Origin: Bolinopsis microptera
Lineage: Eukaryota > Ctenophora > Tentaculata > Lobata > Bolinopsidae
Direction: 5' to 3'
DNA length: 64,000 nt
Assembly (NCBI RefSeq): GCF_026151205.1
Contig: NC_087074.1
Span: 5,332,001-5,396,000 of the forward strand
Shown: piece by piece, positions 49,676 through 57,000 of the stretch
Position numbering within the stretch: position 1 is the first letter of the stretch
How the letters are laid out: the number at the start of each line of letters is the position of its first letter
Position numbers and translations under genes: made by a program
Notes under the pieces: model-generated
Told to the model about the DNA's origin: nothing
Database searches by the model: none
The model's input: only the letters and a program-made list of their open reading frames with translations

Positions 49676-51049
49676 TCAAACTTGCTTATGGGCCCAATAC
49701 TTCAGAAATTTAGCAAGTCGAATAACACCGCTTGTATTGAGGTGACAGTTATCAGATATTTTTGCAGATGGTCTGGCAAAATAAAATTCTTTCCTGAATC
49801 CACTTCTATTATAGTTAAATAAATTATGGGTGCTAATGTAATTAAAACAAGAATCTTTGCTACACATATCCTTAATAACCTTATTCAGCTCTGCCACAAC
49901 ATCATTGCGGCCTTTTGTACTCCTGGGAAGAATATTGAGAACATTAATTGTTGCATTCGGATACACTGACTTGAGATAATTTAAGAGATTACTAATGTCA
50001 CCCGCTGCATCCTTCAGTGACTTTGAGCCAAAATAGACTGTGTTCACATTATTAGTTCCTGTCATAATATAAATAATAGATGGGGATGGAACGGAGTGTA
50101 GGTCAGTTTTTAGTTTATTTAACATTACTTTGGCATCAGCCCCAGGATAAAACAGTTTACTAGCACTAACAGTGGACGATGATAACTTGTCCGCATCAAG
50201 AAACCTGAACATAGAGCTGCTTATGAATAGGACAGACTTTTGTGAAGCTTTGGCTGGCTGTTTGCAAACTGAGAGTGCAGGTGAAGAAGAGTCTGTCAGT
50301 TTGTGTCCTGAATGAGGGATGGATGGGGGCGGTGAACGCAGACCAAACTCAGTTGACTGAGTGATCCTAGGGGGCTTCATCAGTCTTAGGGTGATGCTGA
50401 TCCGGGGTTCATCACACATTTCGTCTGGCAGTATCTCATGTTGAAAGTCAGCCTGAGACAATTTGGACATGATGAAGACATCTCCATGCTGAAGTTGCAC
50501 AGAGCCCACAACTTCATTGCTGCCGTTTGATCTAATTTGCAGTGTTCTCGTCGCACCAAGTGAAATGGTTACAATATCAGAGTGTTCTACAATACATGAT
50601 TCAGAATCGCTATGAGCTGGCATGAACTCTGCTCCAGTTTCATATAGATTGACGAGAATACTATTGTGTCTGAAATTGGGTAATATCACATTAATGTAGG
50701 AGCTGAGTTTAGCAAGGTAGGAATCATTGTGTACACTTTTTGGGTCATGTGTTGCACCTGAATACTCATAGGGAAAGTCACCAAAATAAACCGATTTCCT
50801 GTTTTTAAAACCGTGACTGAACTCAAGTTCTTCCATTAATAGATCAAGTGAAAATTTAGAGAATGGACCATCATCTAGTAGGGTAACTGGTTTCACTGGT
50901 GATGGGGAACAAGTTACAGATATATTCATTGGCCCCGGTGTTATAGGATCGTAGACAGGGGCAGGGACCAAGTTTGGATATTTGTCTCTGGGCTTAGGGG
51001 TGTTGATCCGTGATTCACCAGTAGCAGTAGATACAGGGAGATCAGACAC
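49676..51049 (-). CDS. Element B ORF1b: AlkB-like dioxygenase fused to SGNH esterase
   Basis: The open frame is 457 codons from a GTG at 51049; the first ATG (residue 41, at 50929) gives 417 residues. Residues 80-225 look like an AlkB-family 2-oxoglutarate/Fe(II) dioxygenase: VNLYETG, then H146-x-D148 (PAHSDSE), VTISLGATRTLQIR, HGDVFIMSK, H204 (FQHEI), and R216...R222 (RISITLR). These match the iron ligands and 2OG-binding arginines of ALKBH2/3-type enzymes, which remove alkyl groups from nucleic acid. Residues 270-455 look like an SGNH hydrolase: S279 in ISSSMFRF (usual GDS replaced by SSS), GTNN at 331-334, and D433-x-x-H436 before LNTSG. Esterase domains are known in ORF1 of CR1-like elements; pairing with AlkB is unusual. 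The frame is undamaged. Confidence 0.85.
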   Translation of the reverse strand: MSDLPVSTATGESRINTPKPRDKYPNLVPAPVYDPITPGPMNISVTCSPSPVKPVTLLDDGPFSKFSLDLLMEELEFSHGFKNRKSVYFGDFPYEYSGATHDPKSVHNDSYLAKLSSYINVILPNFRHNSILVNLYETGAEFMPAHSDSESCIVEHSDIVTISLGATRTLQIRSNGSNEVVGSVQLQHGDVFIMSKLSQADFQHEILPDEMCDEPRISITLRLMKPPRITQSTEFGLRSPPPSIPHSGHKLTDSSSPALSVCKQPAKASQKSVLFISSSMFRFLDADKLSSSTVSASKLFYPGADAKVMLNKLKTDLHSVPSPSIIYIMTGTNNVNTVYFGSKSLKDAAGDISNLLNYLKSVYPNATINVLNILPRSTKGRNDVVAELNKVIKDMCSKDSCFNYISTHNLFNYNRSGFRKEFYFARPSAKISDNCHLNTSGVIRLAKFLKYWAHKQV

Positions 51050-52593
51050 ATAAAGTCAGTGTTAGCAGCAATACGTTTAGTTTCTCTTACCAACACAGGA
51101 CAATCGTAAGCTGCCGCATTATGTGTTCTTGAATTCTCGGCATCATTAGTGTGTGTTGAAGCCAAACATCGAGCACAGGCATGTTTGTCCTTCTTCTGCT
51201 TAAATTGGCATGCTGAAGACCGGTGACTTCCCATACAGTACATGCAGGTAGGATGTTTATTTGTTTTGACTTCATTACAGTCAACAGAAGTGTGTCCAAT
51301 CATTTGACAATGATAACACTGTTTGATGTAGAAGCGATCAGTTACTTTGTATCTGCGACTACCTAAATAGAGAGATCCTTGTTGTTGGTTAAAGAGGACT
51401 CTATAGACAGATGGTGATAGTTTGATTCCAATAGTGAGCTCTATGCGTTCCTGCTTATCGTTGGTGAAACGTTTTATCTTATTGAGATAGACAATACTGA
51501 TAGTGTGCCCTGCTTCATACAAATCTTTGATGGACGAGTTTTTCTTCACAATTTGGGCGACTAAGTGGTTCTTTTCAAGATCCCTAAGTTTATCGGCATC
51601 ATTCCCTACAGCTGTAGTGTCTATATCGTCAAGAACTTCAGAAGAAACACCATAAATAGTAACTTTTGGCAGCATTTTGTTGCCATTCTTAGACTGATAT
51701 CCATACGAATCTAAGGTATTTCCATCATTGAGAAGTGAAGTAGCCTTATCACGAATTTCAGCATTAGGGAAGCCAATTGAAACTTTCTTATTGTTTTCAT
51801 TACATCTGAGAAATACTACTTGACTGCTCTTTAATTTATCAGTAGCAAATTTTTTCACATTTGTCATTGTTGCAGCATTTACCGATTGTTCTTCTTTCGG
51901 GGACAGAATTAGAATCTCGGGTGATGAAGGTTGTGTACGTGTTGGAGCGATTGGAACATGTGGTGGTTGAGCAGATGGTGTGGAACTGTTTGAGTCGGTA
52001 AACAAGCTGGAATAGAGAACGTCCTTTGTATGAGAAACAGTACCAGATTTTGTTACAACAGTGTTTACTTTATTGTCAATAACATCATTGATATTTTTCG
52101 TGAGGTCTTCTTTTAAAGATGAAAACTGTTCAGCAAATTGTTTCATAAAATCAACCTGATCTGAGGATCGCTCTTGAGCTCTCTCAGGTTTCTGGGACAG
52201 TTGTTCCTTCAGCAAGGTTTTAAGTTCAGACATCTCTTCCCTGAACTCCAAATTTATGGCATCTATTTTATTATCTAACAATCCTACCCGATCTACGGTA
52301 GTAGCAGCCCTCTTTTCCTCCTCAGCAGTACTACAATCATTACAGATAAATAGAAAGCGACCAAATCGTTTAGCATAAGATGAAGTGTTGTTCACAGCAT
52401 GAGACAGGTGAGCAGTAAAAACCGTGGGCGCACTGACATTGCAAGTTTCATCACAGTTGATAGCATGAAAACTGTCCTTACACCAAAAACACTGTACAAT
52501 GTCGGTACTTTTGACAACCTCATCATTCGAACAAGCTTTACATAAACCGTTGACGAGAAGATTCTTTGCAGAGTTATGAGCAGACTTTTCCAT
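50941..52593 (-). CDS. Element B ORF1a: PHD-like zinc, coiled-coil, zinc-knuckle protein (550 aa)
   Basis: Start chosen at the ATG at 52593 (MEKSAHNSAKNLL); the 16 open codons upstream lack an ATG. An N-terminal zinc domain has C18, C21, C35, C38, H43, C47, C84 and C87, a PHD/RING-like spacing. A coiled coil follows at about 100-180, then a Ser/Pro linker. About 260-420 is a globular part that could be RRM-like (weak). A cysteine/histidine cluster at about 424-499 has CYHCQMIGHTSVDC as a classic CCHC knuckle, CMYCMGSHRSSAC, and a longer third finger. This is the usual design of a LINE ORF1 nucleic-acid chaperone that packages element RNA. The last 36 residues (from MCLISLYLL) have no resemblance to the family, and they overlap ORF1b in another frame. 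Confidence 0.87.
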   Translation of the reverse strand: MEKSAHNSAKNLLVNGLCKACSNDEVVKSTDIVQCFWCKDSFHAINCDETCNVSAPTVFTAHLSHAVNNTSSYAKRFGRFLFICNDCSTAEEEKRAATTVDRVGLLDNKIDAINLEFREEMSELKTLLKEQLSQKPERAQERSSDQVDFMKQFAEQFSSLKEDLTKNINDVIDNKVNTVVTKSGTVSHTKDVLYSSLFTDSNSSTPSAQPPHVPIAPTRTQPSSPEILILSPKEEQSVNAATMTNVKKFATDKLKSSQVVFLRCNENNKKVSIGFPNAEIRDKATSLLNDGNTLDSYGYQSKNGNKMLPKVTIYGVSSEVLDDIDTTAVGNDADKLRDLEKNHLVAQIVKKNSSIKDLYEAGHTISIVYLNKIKRFTNDKQERIELTIGIKLSPSVYRVLFNQQQGSLYLGSRRYKVTDRFYIKQCYHCQMIGHTSVDCNEVKTNKHPTCMYCMGSHRSSACQFKQKKDKHACARCLASTHTNDAENSRTHNAAAYDCPVLVRETKRIAANTDFMCLISLYLLLLVNHGSTPLSPETNIQTWSLPLSTIL

Positions 52594-52660
52594 TGCAATT
52601 GTGTATTTGTACTTGTATAGATGTACAAAGGTAAAGTACAAACACCGTGCAGTAGCAGTG

Positions 52661-53920
52661 CAGTGGCAGTTAAAATTTCCGATTAAACAGAGATAAGGGA
52701 GCTCTGTTTTTCAACACGTAACAAAACTACAAACATACATATCTACAAACATACATATATTATGTGAACTTCAAATTTTCAAATCTTATAACACATTCAA
52801 CTTCGTTAGAGTTCGGTTAGAGTTTGGATAGATCCGAGGGTGTACCTCGAACTATATGTATTTTACATAAAAGCAAGCCCGTGTCACGGTTTAGATTTAA
52901 CACACGACTGGGCCAAGTACTCGACATTTTTGAGAAAAGTAATAGTTAGTGCTCCAACACTGTCACTCGTCCAAGTTGATGAAGTGTTAATGAAATTTTG
53001 ATTACATTTGGTCGTTCAGGCTAAACTTAATTTAGTAATTTATCCGAGTATGACTTTAAATTAGAATCGAAGTTGATATCATCATCCACAGAAATTGCGT
53101 TCAAGATTAAATTTGTGTCGCCCCAAAAGTTAACATTTCCGTTTCTTCCCCTCGCTAAGTTGTCATTGAAACCTTTCTGGAATAATTGCAATTTGAATGA
53201 TCACTTTTCAGGCTTATTTCTAAACCAATAAGAATGTAAAGGCAATAAGAATAAAGGGAGAGCAATACCTCCTATAATTTCGTTACTTCTTACTTCTTAC
53301 CTTTGCTCTCTTGCGGCACTTACTTTGAGACATGTTTTCCTTATTTAATCCTTATTTAATCGTAGCGCTTTCAATCGCTTGATACTTTCCTACGTCTCGA
53401 CGAATTGAACTCAGCCCTGCTTAGTTCTTGCAATTTCTGCACTTAGTCCTGCTTATTCTGCTTATTCCTGCTTATTCCTGCATATTCATGCTTAAGGAAT
53501 TAGTATACGAGGTTTTGTATAATCAATCTTTATAAGATTTTATTATTTTGTATCATATTTATACCACTGGCACTTAGCACTACCAGCTTTGCCAACTTTT
53601 AAGTTTTAACTAAATAACAAATACTTTGAGAAAATAAATATGATACTGCACGACACATTGAAATGTTGAGACTTCCTACCTAAACGGAATTATTTTTCTA
53701 GCTGCATTTCTAGCTCTATCATCATAGAGTTATAATAATATAATACTGCTTTTTCGTGCATTCCTTTCTAGAACATCCCCCTCATAAAATAAAAAAGTGT
53801 AATTTGTTCAATCTTATAACGACCCGCGTTATATCTAAACATCAATAATCAAACTGGTTTCGTTAAATTTGAGCAATAAATATTGATCCCCTCCAAAATT
53901 ACCCAGCTCCAATATTTCAG
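52661..53920. other. Spacer between element B and the Kv gene; first Kv exon not found
   Basis: AT-rich, with short repeats (ttatttaatc near 53342-53360; ctgcttattc near 53448-53480). Part may be the 5' UTR of element B. The exon that encodes the Kv start codon should lie here or further upstream, but no convincing ATG plus donor was seen. Confidence 0.5.
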
Positions 53921-54079
53921 GTACTCTTAGGAAGGGATATACCTGAGCGAGTGCCAATAGAAGTTCGACTTGACTGCAAGAACGCTAAACTAGTCAAGAT
54001 TGACTGCGGAGGAGAGATGTTTATCACAACTGAACAATCTTTGTCTCGATATCCCAATACCTTGTTAGGAGACCCTGAC
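53921..54079 (+). CDS. Kv exon (T1, first half)
   Basis: Follows the acceptor aatatttcag and ends in phase 0 at GAC|GTAAGA. It begins VLLGRDIPERVPIEV, so the protein must start in an earlier exon. Confidence 0.88.
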
Positions 54080-57000
54080 GTAAGACTCTAGTTTCTAACC
54101 TGGATTCAACTGTTGCTTTGACCCAGATCCTAAAATGAATATCCAAAACTTACTTAACTTTTTCTTTAATCTTTATTTTTTATCAAATAATTCACGACAA
54201 GTTAATTATATTATTATACATCTCAAATTTCAGAGACGAGCTGCTTTTTATGATGCAAAGACAAGCATGTACTACTTTGACAGAAATCAGGATCTGTTTA
54301 ATGCAATCCTCTACTTTTATCAGTCACCCGGAACCTTCCGGTAAACTAACATTATTTTTTTACTCTTTTTACATATTAACCTGTACTACTTTCACATATT
54401 AACCTGTGTCATTGTCTCTCAAGTTACGATGAATATTGAGAATCCACAGTGGCAACAATCAACTATTCTAGAATGCTTCCAAGTGCCAACTTGAGGTTGT
54501 AGTTGAGATATAACAAAAATTATATATAACAAATTATATATATATAATTTGTTATATATTTTGTTGTATATAACAAAAATACAATAGTCCCCCAGAGATG
54601 ATGGATCCTGTAGTTGTTGAAGAAGAATTAGATTTCTTTGGTATAGATCTGGACCTCATGATAAAAGAATACGACAGAATTTATTTAGAACTTCACCCCG
54701 AACTTCCTCCAACTCTAAAAGAGACTATAAACAAAACGGTAGGACTCAGCTATGAATAGATGAATATCTACTTTTTAGTTTTTTACTGTAAATTTAAGAA
54801 GAATATCTAAATTATATTTAAATTCATGTGATTGGATAGAAATCCCGTGTTGAGCTCTAAAATCAGATTCCGTCGGACTATCTGTAATTCAGCAATAAAT
54901 CAGGCTTATGAAATGACAAACTGATTAATGTATTCAAAATGATAAATATATCCTAGATGAATGTATCCAAAACGCAGGAAATTTCACTTATATTACTATA
55001 TCCCGCAGATTACAGATCCGAGCTATAACAAAGCTGGAATGGTATGGGGCTTCATGGATCTGGCGTGCATCATAATGACCATATCCTTGTTGGTTATAGA
55101 GACAATCCCAGCGTTCCATGATCACTTTAAGAAACCCTTTGCTAAAGATGAGATAACGGGACAGATCCAGCCGTACAAGATGGCCACCTACATGTTGGAT
55201 GTGGTTATCAACTTGTTCTTCACGGTTGATCTTATCATTAAGTTAGTTAGAGTTTACTTCTCCACAGTCGACCCAATTTAGTCAAGTTATTTAATGTTTA
55301 GTTTGCATTATCGCACACTTGCATACATTATTTACTTTTGTAGGATATTTAGTCAAGTTATTTAATGTTTTGTTTGCATTATCGCACACTTGCATACATT
55401 ATTTACTTTTGTAGGATATTTCTGATCATACCTTTGCCCTATAAAGTCATAAACCACAAAATCTCGTCGCCAAGGTTTTTATCCTCGAAGAACAGGAAGA
55501 GGTTCTTCTTGAACACAGTCAATGTAATGGATATCCTGGCAGTATCCCCGTTCTACCTCGAGCTCCTCGTCTTCATCGCTACTGGAGGGGAACCTTCTCC
55601 GCATTTTTTTGCGCTCAAGGTGATTATTAATATTTTATACGTAATCATTGTAATCATTGTAATCATTGTAATCATTGTAATCATTGTAATCATTGTAATA
55701 ATTGTAATCATTGTAAAATGTAATCAATGTGATCTTTGTAAACATCAAGACACAAGATACTAAGATACCAAGTGTTCATTCTAACCCTCTTTTTGTCAGG
55801 TGTGTAGGATAGTTAGAGTCGTCCGAGTATTGAAGCTGGTTAGACACAGTAGACAGTTGACGGAAGTACTTGAGGTATATAGCAAAATTTAGAATTTGTT
55901 CGCTAATTTTTTGTTACGTTGATTCTGAAAAAATGCAAAGACACTGAAAAATGCAAAGCCATAAGGTTTAGAATCAAGTCACTTTTAGATCTTGTAGTTT
56001 AGACCTAAATAAAGCTGGTTTCATATTGATATCTAACCAATTTATCGGCATAAAGGTAATTGATTTTTAGCTTAACCCATTAGGGACGACGAGTTTTAAA
56101 GTTTGCCGATTTTGATGCCGTTTAACACACTAGGTCACTTTACAGCAAAAATGAGATATCCAAAAAAGCTAATCTGTATCTCGTTTACTTTAAAAGATAC
56201 AGCTATGGTCGCATACGACCCACTCGTCCGGGTCGCAAACGACTCATCACTGTTTTTCGGCTTTAACTTCTGAAACAAAGACGTTAGGATAGAATAAAAA
56301 CTGTAGCATAAGTTAAAAATATAAGGTCAATACTGTGTGACTCTAACTTTTAAAAAATAGAGAATTCGGGTCATTAACGACCCACTCGGCTCACTTGCTT
56401 ATCACTACATATGTCCATGTAACTTCTTGAATTCAGCCTAAAACATGACATCATAAGTGCAAACTTGCCTCTCAGCAAGTGATTATCATAATAAACTGCG
56501 AAAAATCGGTTAAATGGGTCATTAGCGACCCACTAGGATCACAAAATTGATTAATTAAATATAATGTTGTCAAACTTTTATAAATATTAGTATAAAAACA
56601 TGTTATATCTTGGTCATTACTCCTGTACGTTGATTTAACTTCTTAAATCGATCAACTGGGTCAATAACGACACACTCGGAAGTTGAACCACGTCATTAAT
56701 TATCAGTATCATGCCGTTCCACCATCAAGAAAGACACTCGTAGGTCTTAACTCCACGCAAACCACGGGTGGATGACCACTAGCCCTCATGAGATCTGGAG
56801 TCTCAAGGTGATCTGCAGATCACGTCACCCAATCACTGACGAATAATGAGCAGAATTGGATTGATAGGTAGGTGAGTTTATCAGCTGTTAGTACACGACC
56901 GTAATGTCGTGAGACGACAAACAACGTGCCTATCTTTTCCCGATTCCTAAAAAGTCCAAGAAGAACTATATACAACTGCTGGATTCAGATTTCAGATGGC

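Larger units (their letters stand above)
45896..52660 (-). mobile_element. CR1-like non-LTR retrotransposon with AlkB-SGNH ORF (element B)
   Basis: Three ORFs lie in order on the minus strand: ORF1a (52593-50941), ORF1b (about 50929-49676) and ORF2 (about 49500-46484). This gives an element of at least 6.2 kb. All three frames are free of internal stops. The 5' boundary and target-site duplications could not be determined. The PHD-like domain, zinc knuckles, esterase and EEP-RT are a CR1-like combination; the AlkB domain is the unusual addition. Confidence 0.88.
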
